A stretch of DNA of 64,000 nt. Origin: Nitrospiria bacterium (GTDB lineage: Bacteria; Nitrospirota; UBA9217). Positions within the stretch are counted from its first letter, which is position 1; each line of letters starts with the position of its first letter. The stretch covers positions 67,162 through 131,161 of the forward strand of contig CAKKRC010000045.1 in the NCBI GenBank assembly GCA_919902495.1, written 5' to 3'. Below, in pieces: positions 43,419 to 50,714 of this stretch. The position numbers were made by a program, and so were the translations under genes. The notes under the pieces were generated by a model. The model made no database searches. It was not told where the DNA came from and saw nothing but the letters and a program-made list of their open reading frames with translations.

Positions 43419-44063
43419 ATGACAAAAACAGATTTCATCAAGGTCTTCCCGGATTTTCGCAGCAGCTCAGATGCTGTTATCAATGAGATCCTTGCCGCCG
43501 GCAGGCACCAGGTAATTCCTGCCGGCAATCAGATATACACGGAAGGGGACGACTGCAGTGCCATCGCCTTTGTCCTGTCCGGTGATATTCGCGTCTACAA
43601 GATCGGCCAGACGGGAAGAGAGATCACGCTCTACGAGATCGGCCCGGGAGAGACCTGCATCCTGAACGCGTCGTGCATTCTGTCGGGTCAGACCTATCCT
43701 GCCAACGCGGTGACCCTGTCGGATGCCGGTCTGTTCCTGGTTCCTTCCGCGGAGTTCCGGAGGCTTGTCTCGCAGCATGAGAAGGTGCGGGACTTCATAT
43801 TCACGCTGCTCAGCCGCCGGTTGACGGGAGTGATGGAGCTGGTGGAGGAGGTGGCCTTTGGACACATGGACGAGCGGCTCCTGGACTATCTTGTGGAAAA
43901 GTCCGCCGACAACAGGCTTGAGACCACGCACCAGAAGATCGCGAACGATCTGGGCACCTCGCGCGAGGTCGTCAGCAGGCTGCTGAAGGACCTCGAACGC
44001 AAGGGAAGGGTCCAGCTCTCCCGGAACGCCATAACGCTCCTTGATCAGCTCCATACGACCTGA
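43419..44063 (+). CDS. Crp/Fnr family transcriptional regulator
   Basis: A 214-residue regulator with a cyclic-nucleotide-binding-like beta-roll (IPAGNQIYTEGDDCSAIAFVLSG, about residues 34-56), a dimerisation helix, and a Crp-type helix-turn-helix (HQKIANDLGTSREVVSRLLKDLERKG, about 171-196). N-terminal Fnr cysteines for an iron-sulfur cluster are not arranged as in Fnr; Cys48, Cys81 and Cys86 are the only ones nearby. The signal may be redox or a small ligand. The DUF2892 genes on both sides, and a palindrome at 44124, suggest local targets. Confidence 0.88.
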   Translation: MTKTDFIKVFPDFRSSSDAVINEILAAGRHQVIPAGNQIYTEGDDCSAIAFVLSGDIRVYKIGQTGREITLYEIGPGETCILNASCILSGQTYPANAVTLSDAGLFLVPSAEFRRLVSQHEKVRDFIFTLLSRRLTGVMELVEEVAFGHMDERLLDYLVEKSADNRLETTHQKIANDLGTSREVVSRLLKDLERKGRVQLSRNAITLLDQLHTT

Positions 44064-44123
44064 AGATGACAGGGAAGATGGGGAAAAGGGTTTATATTAT
44101 TCGGCTTCATTCGTTGTGCATTG

Positions 44124-44136
44124 GTGACTTTGTCAC
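44124..44136. promoter_or_regulatory. Candidate operator for the Crp/Fnr regulator
   Basis: GTGAC-TTT-GTCAC is a perfect palindrome of the Crp-superfamily half-site type (GTGA). It is in the gap between the regulator gene and the second DUF2892 gene, about 90 bp before the latter. Confidence 0.4.
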
Positions 44137-44226
44137 AGACGGTTCTCCTGATCGGTGGTAAGGTTGTCGTAACAGCGGGGCAATGATACCTGCCACCCTG
44201 ACATCTTTCACGAGGAGGAGATTATC

Positions 44227-44418
44227 ATGAAGAAGAATGTTGGTTCTGCAGAAAGAGCGATCCGGGTGGTCCTGGGGCTGGTGGTGCTTTCACTGGCGTT
44301 CATAGGGCCCAAGTCCCCGTGGGCTTATCTCGGCATCATCCCGCTGGCGACCGGTCTCATCGGCTGGTGCCCGCCCTATGCATTGTTCGGCATCTCGACC
44401 TGTAAGTCGTGCAAGTAG
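44227..44418 (+). CDS. DUF2892 (YgaP-like) small membrane protein, second copy
   Basis: A 63-residue paralogue of the product at 43186. It has MKKNVGSAERAIRVVLGLVV, then SPWAYLGIIPLATGLIGWCPPYALFG, and ends STCKSCK with two cysteines. Two transmembrane helices form a hairpin. The ribosome site GAGGAGG is strong. It is followed by a strong terminator, so it forms a unit of its own or with the upstream regulator. Confidence 0.87.
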   Translation: MKKNVGSAERAIRVVLGLVVLSLAFIGPKSPWAYLGIIPLATGLIGWCPPYALFGISTCKSCK

Positions 44419-44454
44419 CACCAGGCGTCTGCCGGTCCGGTCGGTAAAACAGAA

Positions 44455-44491
44455 AGAGCGCACCGTCTGAACGACGGTGCGCTCTTTTTTT
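44455..44491 (+). terminator. Rho-independent terminator
   Basis: AGAGCGCACCGTC and GACGGTGCGCTCT form a perfect 13-bp stem with a five-base loop, followed by T6. It can serve the DUF2892 gene and, on the other strand, the FecR gene. Confidence 0.92.
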
Positions 44492-44531
44492 ATGCTGGCG
44501 AAGGGGCAGGGTGCTCTCAACTGCGTACCGG

Positions 44532-45209
44532 TCAGTTCAGGTCGCCGATCTTCTTTCCCTTTTTGTGACAATTGAGGCAAGCCGCATACCGGGCAGGTTT
44601 TTTCTTCCAGATCTCTTCAAGGTGAGGCTTTCCTTTTTCCGGCTTTTCCATCTTCCCCGCTGTATTGACCGCTGCATACATTCCGCCGGTAACATTCTTC
44701 GACGTGCCATCTCTGAGGGAAACTTCGACCGCTCCTTTACAGGTACACACATCCATTCCCTGCGCGTCCTGGATCACCGAGAACTTGGTGCCCCGGACGC
44801 CGGCGACCGCATTGGAGGTTGCCACGCTCATGGTCCTGCCAGGCGATAACTTTGCCGAGATCCAGAGATATCCGCGTTTGAGAAGGGTCTTGAAGCCGCT
44901 CGCGGGGTCGCCGAGATAGTATTCCGTCCCGGGCCCGATCAGAACTGCGCCGATCTCATTGAGCGCCAGGACAGCCGTGCCATCGGCGCCGGTGCGGACC
45001 CGGTCATTTGCGGAGATCGCCGTGCCAACCACCAGGGGTTTCCACACGTTATTGCTCTGTCGCTCCAATGTTCCGCTCCTGATCTCCTTGACCGTGCCGA
45101 TCGGAGAGGGCGCTGTGCTGCTGTAGCAATGTTCCGGGACTATAACCATGGTAAAGAGTAAAATCAAACAAACGGTAATGATCTGCGCTGAAACGGTCGG
45201 TCTCGTCAC
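44532..45209 (-). CDS. Secreted FecR-domain protein with a CxxCH haem motif
   Basis: A 225-residue protein. A signal peptide (core IITVCLILLFTMVIV) precedes a FecR-like beta domain with DRVRTGADGTAVLALNEIGAV, LLKRGYLWISAKLSPG and TSNAVAGVRGTKFSV. The C-terminus carries CLNCH (Cys211-His215), a single c-type haem-binding motif or metal site. GTG at 45209 is chosen because TAAGGAGGAGAG lies just upstream. FecR domains of this kind are envelope proteins of undefined role, distinct from the TonB-linked FecR regulators. The combination with a haem motif is unusual. Confidence 0.75.
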   Translation of the reverse strand: MTRPTVSAQIITVCLILLFTMVIVPEHCYSSTAPSPIGTVKEIRSGTLERQSNNVWKPLVVGTAISANDRVRTGADGTAVLALNEIGAVLIGPGTEYYLGDPASGFKTLLKRGYLWISAKLSPGRTMSVATSNAVAGVRGTKFSVIQDAQGMDVCTCKGAVEVSLRDGTSKNVTGGMYAAVNTAGKMEKPEKGKPHLEEIWKKKPARYAACLNCHKKGKKIGDLN

Positions 45210-45378
45210 GTTCTCTCCTCCTAACATGCGTAATATACACAGAATGGAACGATGTCTCAAAACACTGCCGAATTATAACATAAAAAGTAGAAAAAGGACG
45301 TGCCGTTAAGAAGTGGTCCGGGCGGGAGTTCTTCCGTGGATAGGGCCGCGGCTATTAATGCATAATAATACTTTCGGC

Positions 45379-45407
45379 TTGACAGGTGTCGGGCTAAGGT
45401 GTATTTT
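45379..45407 (+). promoter_or_regulatory. Promoter of the mvhD-metVF operon
   Basis: TTGACA (45379-45384) and TATTTT (45402-45407), spacer 17 bp. The predicted start near 45414 is directly before a hairpin and a terminator (next entry), so the leader is a candidate attenuator. The remainder of the 312-bp gap 45210-45521 holds nothing recognisable. Confidence 0.7.
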
Positions 45408-45414
45408 ATCTATA

Positions 45415-45465
45415 CTTTCAATGCGTTGAAAGTCTCCAAAGCCCCTCACGGAGGGGCTTTTTTTA
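45415..45465 (+). promoter_or_regulatory. Leader with hairpin and rho-independent terminator before mvhD
   Basis: ACTTTCAA-TGCG-TTGAAAGT (45414-45433) forms a small stem. Then AGCCCCTC-ACG-GAGGGGCT (45440-45458) is followed by seven T residues, a textbook terminator. It lies between the promoter and the first gene of the operon, on the same strand, with no upstream same-strand gene to terminate. The likely role is transcription attenuation or termination of a short RNA of about 50 nt. Confidence 0.65.
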
Positions 45466-45521
45466 CTCTGCTAAATTATTTCTTTATCTCCATGGGCAAG
45501 AGCTTGGGAAAGAGGGCGGGT

Positions 45522-45956
45522 ATGAAAGATGCGAATCGGTCGGTGACTATGCCGCGGATCGTGGTTGTTTATTGCCGCAACGCGGTATCGTCCGCCGCTG
45601 AGCTGCTTGAAGGGCCTTATACCGTAAAAGGATTAAATGCTTTTTTTGCCGCCCTGCCTTGTTCCAGCAAGATAGAACCGTCTTATCTCCTGAAAATCCT
45701 TGCCGACGGTGCGGACGGAGTGCTCGTGGTGGCATGCCCGGAGGGCCATTGCAGGTTTATGGTAGGTAATGTTCGAGCGGAAAAGAGGGTCAACTATGTG
45801 CGGTCGCTCCTGGATAAGGCCAAGATGGGTGCCGAGCGCCTGACGCTGGAGCGGGGAGAAAATCTTACGGAAAAAGATCTTCTGAGTCTGGCTCAGCGCC
45901 GTGTTGAACCGTTGAAAATACTGGGACCCAATCCCATGAAGGGGGATGGAAAATGA
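45522..45956 (+). CDS. mvhD: MvhD-like hydrogenase/heterodisulfide-reductase iron-sulfur subunit
   Basis: A 144-residue protein of the MvhD/FlpD family, a [2Fe-2S] electron carrier between hydrogenase or flavoproteins and HdrA. Family landmarks are IVVVYCRNA, LPCSSKIEPSYLLKILADGADGVLVVAC and PEGHCRFMVGN. The usual CxxC of CNWC-type is reduced to one Cys (CRNA), so the cluster ligand set is incomplete or altered. It overlaps metV by 4 bp. No hdrA, hdrB or hdrC gene is near, so its partner is probably MetV/MetF or the flavoprotein at 47748. Confidence 0.8.
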   Translation: MKDANRSVTMPRIVVVYCRNAVSSAAELLEGPYTVKGLNAFFAALPCSSKIEPSYLLKILADGADGVLVVACPEGHCRFMVGNVRAEKRVNYVRSLLDKAKMGAERLTLERGENLTEKDLLSLAQRRVEPLKILGPNPMKGDGK

Positions 45957-46624
45957 TAATCGCGGAATGGAAACCCCTGCCCGAACTGGTTGAGATACTA
46001 AAAGGGCATACCAATGTGCTGGTGGTGGGATGCGCCACCTGCGTGGCCGAGTGCGCGGCAGGCGGGGAGCGTGAAGTGGAGACCCTTGCGCCGCTGCTGC
46101 AGATGGCGCTCAAACAAGAAGGGCGCACGATCAACGTCCGTACCAGCACGCTGGAACGGCAGTGTGAATGGGAGTTTGTGGAAGAGCTGGCCAAAGTCGC
46201 GCCTCAGGTGGACGCGATCGTAAGTCTTGCCTGCGGCATCGGCATTCAGGCCGTGGCAGAGCGGTTCCCCGAACTGGCCGTATATCCCGGAGTGAACACG
46301 ACGGCATTGGCCATCCGGCAGGAGCCGGGGACATGGCTCGCGCGGTGCGCCGCTTGCGGCGATTGCGTTCTTGGCGAAACATTCGGCTTCTGTCCGGTTG
46401 CCCGCTGCGCAAAGAGCCTATCCAACGGACCCTGCGGCGGTACCAGAAAGAACGGCAAGTGCGAGATCGATGAGAACATCGACTGCGTATGGTACCAGAT
46501 CTACGAGCGGGCAAAGGCCCGCGGTAAAGTCGAGCAGCTCCTTAAAGTACGGAAGCCCAAGAACTGGTCGAACTCAGGCCATGGAGGTCCAAAACGGGTG
46601 GTGCGGGAGGATTTGCGGCCATGA
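45953..46624 (+). CDS. metV: Methylenetetrahydrofolate reductase C-terminal subunit MetV
   Basis: A 223-residue protein of the MTHFR_C (MetV) family. The N-terminal half has VLVVGCATCVAEC and SLACGIGIQAVAERFP. The C-terminal zinc or iron-sulfur region has CAACGDCVLGETFGFCPVARCAKSLSNGPCGG. In acetogens MetV is the iron-sulfur partner of MetF in the methyl branch of the Wood-Ljungdahl pathway. It overlaps mvhD-like and metF by 4 bp, so the three are translated together. Confidence 0.92.
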   Translation: MIIAEWKPLPELVEILKGHTNVLVVGCATCVAECAAGGEREVETLAPLLQMALKQEGRTINVRTSTLERQCEWEFVEELAKVAPQVDAIVSLACGIGIQAVAERFPELAVYPGVNTTALAIRQEPGTWLARCAACGDCVLGETFGFCPVARCAKSLSNGPCGGTRKNGKCEIDENIDCVWYQIYERAKARGKVEQLLKVRKPKNWSNSGHGGPKRVVREDLRP

Positions 46625-47559
46625 TGAAAGCGGGAACCAGACTGGAAAAAACACTTCGCGCCGGACAATTCGCCCTTACCGTTGAAGTTGGTCCACCGCG
46701 CGGCCCCAATCCCGAGGATGTCCTCCGCAAAGCGCAGCAGCTCAAAGGGGTCGCCGACGGCTATAACGTCACCGACAACCAGACCGCGGTGGTGCGCATG
46801 TCAAGCATTGCCGGCGCACGGCTTCTTCTCGATGCCGGATGCGAGCCGATCATGCAGATGACCTGCCGCGACCGCAACCGCATTGCCCTGCAGTCAGACC
46901 TGCTTGGCGCCTGGGCGCTGGGAATGCGCAACTGCCTCTGCCTTTCAGGCGATCACCAGAAAGCGGGCGCCTCGGGGAAGCTCAAAGGTCATCCCGGCTC
47001 AAAAAACGTCTTTGACGTTGACTCGATCCAGTTGATATCGATCCTCAAGGGGATGCGTGACGAAGGCGTTCTTGAAAGTGGCGATCCTATTTCGCAGCCC
47101 ACGCCATTCTTTATCGGCGCGGTCTGGACCCCGCTTGCCCCTCCCGAAGAATTCCGGGTATTGCGGCTTGCCAAGAAGATCGAGGCGGGGGCGGATTTTA
47201 TCCAGACCCAGGCCGTTTTCGACATAAAGCGGTTCGCGACAGCTGTTAAAGCCGCAGCTGACAGGGGGCTCACCGACAGGGCCGCCATTCTGGTCGGCAT
47301 CATCGTTCCCAAATCCGCCAGGATGCTTGAATATATGAATGCCAATGTGCCTGGCGTGGAAGTGCCTGAAGCGCTTATCAAGCGGATGGCCGCGGCAAAG
47401 GACCAGCGCCAGGAAGGGTACCAGATCACCGTTGAGCTGATCCAGGCCGCCCGGAACATCCCGGGTCTGAAAGGGGTGCACCTGCAGGCCATAGAATCAG
47501 AAGAGGTGCTTCCTGAGATCATACGTGCCGCTGGACTCCTGCCCCGACCGCAGGTGTAA
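46621..47559 (+). CDS. metF: Methylenetetrahydrofolate reductase MetF
   Basis: A 312-residue TIM-barrel flavoprotein that reduces 5,10-methylene-THF to 5-methyl-THF. The N-terminal LTVEVGPPRGP carries the catalytic Glu, and MTCRDRNRIALQSDLLGAWALGMRNCLCLSGD is the FAD-binding part. Residues FIQTQAVFDIKRF and GIIVPKSARML are family-typical. The length matches the acetogen-type MetF. Pairing with MetV and an MvhD-like carrier implies that the electron donor is not simply NAD(P)H. Confidence 0.94.
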   Translation: MMKAGTRLEKTLRAGQFALTVEVGPPRGPNPEDVLRKAQQLKGVADGYNVTDNQTAVVRMSSIAGARLLLDAGCEPIMQMTCRDRNRIALQSDLLGAWALGMRNCLCLSGDHQKAGASGKLKGHPGSKNVFDVDSIQLISILKGMRDEGVLESGDPISQPTPFFIGAVWTPLAPPEEFRVLRLAKKIEAGADFIQTQAVFDIKRFATAVKAAADRGLTDRAAILVGIIVPKSARMLEYMNANVPGVEVPEALIKRMAAAKDQRQEGYQITVELIQAARNIPGLKGVHLQAIESEEVLPEIIRAAGLLPRPQV

Positions 47560-47587
47560 CCTGAACCCGGACAAGCAGAACCAAATA

Positions 47588-47708
47588 ATGCCACAACCAA
47601 AAGTAGGCGCTTCTAAGCGAGACACGAAGGCACTAAGAAAACACCAGCAGCACTTGGTTTTGTTTATTTTTAAGATGTTCTTTGTGTCTTAGCGCTTTCG
47701 TGGCTGAG
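47588..47708. repeat. GCCACGAAGG-word inverted repeat with 23-bp insertion (copy 3)
   Basis: The left arm GCCACAA (47590-47596) is interrupted by the 23-bp insertion (47597-47619), then continues AGACACGAAGGCACTAAG. The right arm CTTTGTGTCTTAGCGCTTTC then GTGGC is the uninterrupted complement (47682-47706). It is located 40 bp before the gene at 47748. Confidence 0.85.
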
Positions 47709-47747
47709 TTTTGTTTTCATTTTGTCGTTAACGGATGGTAAGAAAAC

Positions 47748-50714
47748 ATGTCGAAGAAATATCACATTAAGATCGATCCGGCGCCGGCCCGCTTTCCGGG
47801 GGTATCCAAGTATTCCGTGTTGGAAACCGAAGGATGTCTGGGTTGCCTGAACTGCGTTAAGAAGACTTCATGCGTCTACTCCGCCTATGATAAGCGGTCG
47901 TTCGATGCCAAGGCGATCGTGGACAAGACCGATACCCTGTGCGTGGGCTGCATGCAATGCGTCCAGGATTGCAAGAAGAACATTCTCAGTCGCGGTAAAA
48001 ATCCGCGATTCGAAAAAATGGGCAATGCATACTGGACGCCCTCGATCATAGCGGGCATCTGGAAGCAGGCTGAGAACGGCAAGATCCCCGTGTCCGGCGC
48101 CGGATATCGCGGTCCCTTCAGCGGTCCGGGGTTCGATCAGATGTGGACAGACATGTCGGAGATCGTCCGGCCCACTCGCGACGGCATCCATGGCCGGGAA
48201 TATATCAGTACGCTCATCGAGCTCGGCCGGAGACCGTCACGGCTCGTTTTCGACGCCAAGGGCGGCATGGTGACAGAACCACCCACCTTTATCGAATTGC
48301 CACTTCCCATTGTATTGGAAGCCCCTGATCTCGCCCATGTGTCATCCCAAACGATCGAGACCCTTGCGCGCGCGAGCCATCGGGCCGGGACACTGCTGAT
48401 CGTCGATGTCAAAACAGCCAAGAGCATACCGCCCCGTCTCAAAAAAGGATTGATGGTCATCTTCGATCCCGCGGTCGACAAAAAGACCGTACTCAAAGGC
48501 GTTCCCGCGGTCCAGATGGCCTATTCAGCGACCGTGCTGAACGACGTTAACAAACTCAAAAAAGCCCTGCCCGACCTGGTGATTTCAATACGCGTTCCTC
48601 TTGACGAGAATGCGGTGAAACGCGTTGTCAAACTTGCGACGAGCGGCGCCGAGGTGGTCCATCTGTATGCAGATGGAAACGGCAGGGGACTTAAAAAACG
48701 AAAAGCAGACTTTGTTACCACGCTCATGAAGGAAGTGCACTTCAAACTGGTGGATGAAGGTGTGCGCGAAGAACTAACGCTTCTTGTTTCCGGCGGCATT
48801 GCGATGGCCGAACATGCCGCCAAGGCGATACTCTGCGGGGCAGACGGAGTGGGAGTGGACAGCGCGCTGGCGGTAGCGCTGGAGTGCCGTCTCTGCAAGG
48901 CGTGCAAGTCCGAGGTCGCCTGTCCGGTGGAACTGGGGACGGCCCCGGTCGAATGGGCCGAGAAACGGATCGTGAACCTCATCGGTTCGTGGCACTCCCA
49001 GCTCATCGAATTGATGGGCGCCATGGGGCTCCGCGAGGCGCGCCGGTTGCGGGGAGAGCTCGGCCGGGCAATGTTCTTTGAAGACCTTGAGAAGGAAAAC
49101 TTCGGGCCGATATTCGGAGAACGGGTTAAGGGAAATCAGGCCGCGCCATTATTGCCGAACGACATACCCGTCCCTGTTCACGGCAACGGTCACCTGAAAA
49201 CATCGGGCGGCATTGACGTGCTCGTGAAACTCGATCCTTCCCGCTACCGCAACCAATTCGGAAAATTCAAGGTGGTGCGGACCTCCGCTTGCATTGCGTG
49301 CGGCAAGTGCGCCGAGGTGTGCGCCTATGGCGTGCATGTCAAGGCGGGCAGCCGCATGCTTGCTCCAAAGTCGCATTTGTGCCGGGGACGGGAACACTGC
49401 CGCGGCAACGAACGATATTGCGCCGATAACTGCCCGGTGAACGCCATACGGGTGGGTAAAGATCCGCTGTACGAGACGATCGGCGATCCTCGCTGGACCG
49501 CCGACCTGATGATGTCAACATGGCATCAGGCAGAGACCGGCCGTCCGCCGGAAAACGGCCTGGAGTACCGGGTGGGCGAGTCCGGCGGCGGGTTCGATCG
49601 CATCGACTTCAAATTTCCCGAACAGCTTCCGGACCCCTCGCTCAATCCGCAGGATGTGGACCTTTCTATTCCGCTGAATCGCAGAAAGGACGGACGGCCC
49701 GAGGTGAGGATCGGGTTCCCGGTCTATGGCGGTGGGATGAGCTTTGGGTCCGTAAGCCTCACGACCATCCTTTCCCGTGCGGCCGCCTACACCGCGATGA
49801 ACTCATTCACCTGCACCGGCGAAGGCGGTTATCCCGACGATCTCAAGAAATATGACGACCACGTGATCACGCAGATCGCCACCGGGCTCTTTGGCGTGCG
49901 CGAGGAGACCATACAACGGGTGCGCATTGTTGAATTCAAGTATGCCCAGGGCGCCAAACCGGGCCTCGGCGGTCATCTGCTGGGCGACAAGGTCACGCCC
50001 GCCGTGGCGAAGATGCGGGAAGCAGTGGTCGGCTCTGCTCTCTTTTCTCCTTTTCCGTTCCATTCGGTCTACTCGGTCGAGGACCATAAGAAACACGTCG
50101 ACTGGATCAACACCATCAATCCCAAGGCGCTGGTGTCCGTTAAAGTTTCAACACCCTCGGACGTGGACATGGTGGCCGTGGGCAGTTTTTGCGCCGGCGC
50201 GAATATCATCCATCTTGACGGAAGCTACGGAGGCACCGGCGCAGCGCCTGATATAGCCAAAAAGAACATTGCCATGCCGATCGAGTATGCCATACCCAAG
50301 GTGCACCGTTTCCTGGTAGCCGAGGGGATCCGCCCCGAGATGACGCTCATTGTGTCGGGCGGTCTGCGCACAGCCTGGGATGTAGCCAAGGCGATCGCCC
50401 TGGGCGCCGACGGCGTGGTGGTGGGTACGGCGGAAATGGTCGCGCTGGAATGCATCCGGTGCGCGAACTGCGAGAGCGGACGGGGCTGCCCGCGCGGCAT
50501 AGCCACCACCGATCCCAAGTTGAGCGCGATGTACGGCGAGGCCTGGGCCTCCCAGCGGATCATGAACCTTTTCCATTCCTGGTCCCTCCAGCTCCAGGAC
50601 ATTCTCCACCGTTTCGGCATGAAGAGCGTTCGCGAACTGGTGGGCCGGTCGGACTTGTTGCGTCACCGCGATTACGAAAAACGCGAGGAATACCGTAGAG
50701 TGGAGTCAGGATAA
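47748..50714 (+). CDS. Double glutamate-synthase-like flavoprotein with two ferredoxin modules
   Basis: A 988-residue protein built from two similar halves. Half one: a ferredoxin-like segment (Cys30/33/36/42 and Cys65/68/71/75) and a degenerate glutamate-synthase barrel (about 140-440; LLVSGGIAMAEHAAKAI, then CRLCKACKSEVACPVELGTA). Half two: another ferredoxin segment (CIACGKCAEVC and CADNCPVNA, about 500-560) and a canonical FMN barrel (about 640-960; YGGGMSFGSVS, LIVSGGLRTAWDVAKAI, CANCESGRGCPRGIATTDP). Half two looks catalytic; half one has lost the first barrel strands. It overlaps the glutaminase gene by one base and follows metF. Confidence 0.85.
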   Translation: MSKKYHIKIDPAPARFPGVSKYSVLETEGCLGCLNCVKKTSCVYSAYDKRSFDAKAIVDKTDTLCVGCMQCVQDCKKNILSRGKNPRFEKMGNAYWTPSIIAGIWKQAENGKIPVSGAGYRGPFSGPGFDQMWTDMSEIVRPTRDGIHGREYISTLIELGRRPSRLVFDAKGGMVTEPPTFIELPLPIVLEAPDLAHVSSQTIETLARASHRAGTLLIVDVKTAKSIPPRLKKGLMVIFDPAVDKKTVLKGVPAVQMAYSATVLNDVNKLKKALPDLVISIRVPLDENAVKRVVKLATSGAEVVHLYADGNGRGLKKRKADFVTTLMKEVHFKLVDEGVREELTLLVSGGIAMAEHAAKAILCGADGVGVDSALAVALECRLCKACKSEVACPVELGTAPVEWAEKRIVNLIGSWHSQLIELMGAMGLREARRLRGELGRAMFFEDLEKENFGPIFGERVKGNQAAPLLPNDIPVPVHGNGHLKTSGGIDVLVKLDPSRYRNQFGKFKVVRTSACIACGKCAEVCAYGVHVKAGSRMLAPKSHLCRGREHCRGNERYCADNCPVNAIRVGKDPLYETIGDPRWTADLMMSTWHQAETGRPPENGLEYRVGESGGGFDRIDFKFPEQLPDPSLNPQDVDLSIPLNRRKDGRPEVRIGFPVYGGGMSFGSVSLTTILSRAAAYTAMNSFTCTGEGGYPDDLKKYDDHVITQIATGLFGVREETIQRVRIVEFKYAQGAKPGLGGHLLGDKVTPAVAKMREAVVGSALFSPFPFHSVYSVEDHKKHVDWINTINPKALVSVKVSTPSDVDMVAVGSFCAGANIIHLDGSYGGTGAAPDIAKKNIAMPIEYAIPKVHRFLVAEGIRPEMTLIVSGGLRTAWDVAKAIALGADGVVVGTAEMVALECIRCANCESGRGCPRGIATTDPKLSAMYGEAWASQRIMNLFHSWSLQLQDILHRFGMKSVRELVGRSDLLRHRDYEKREEYRRVESG

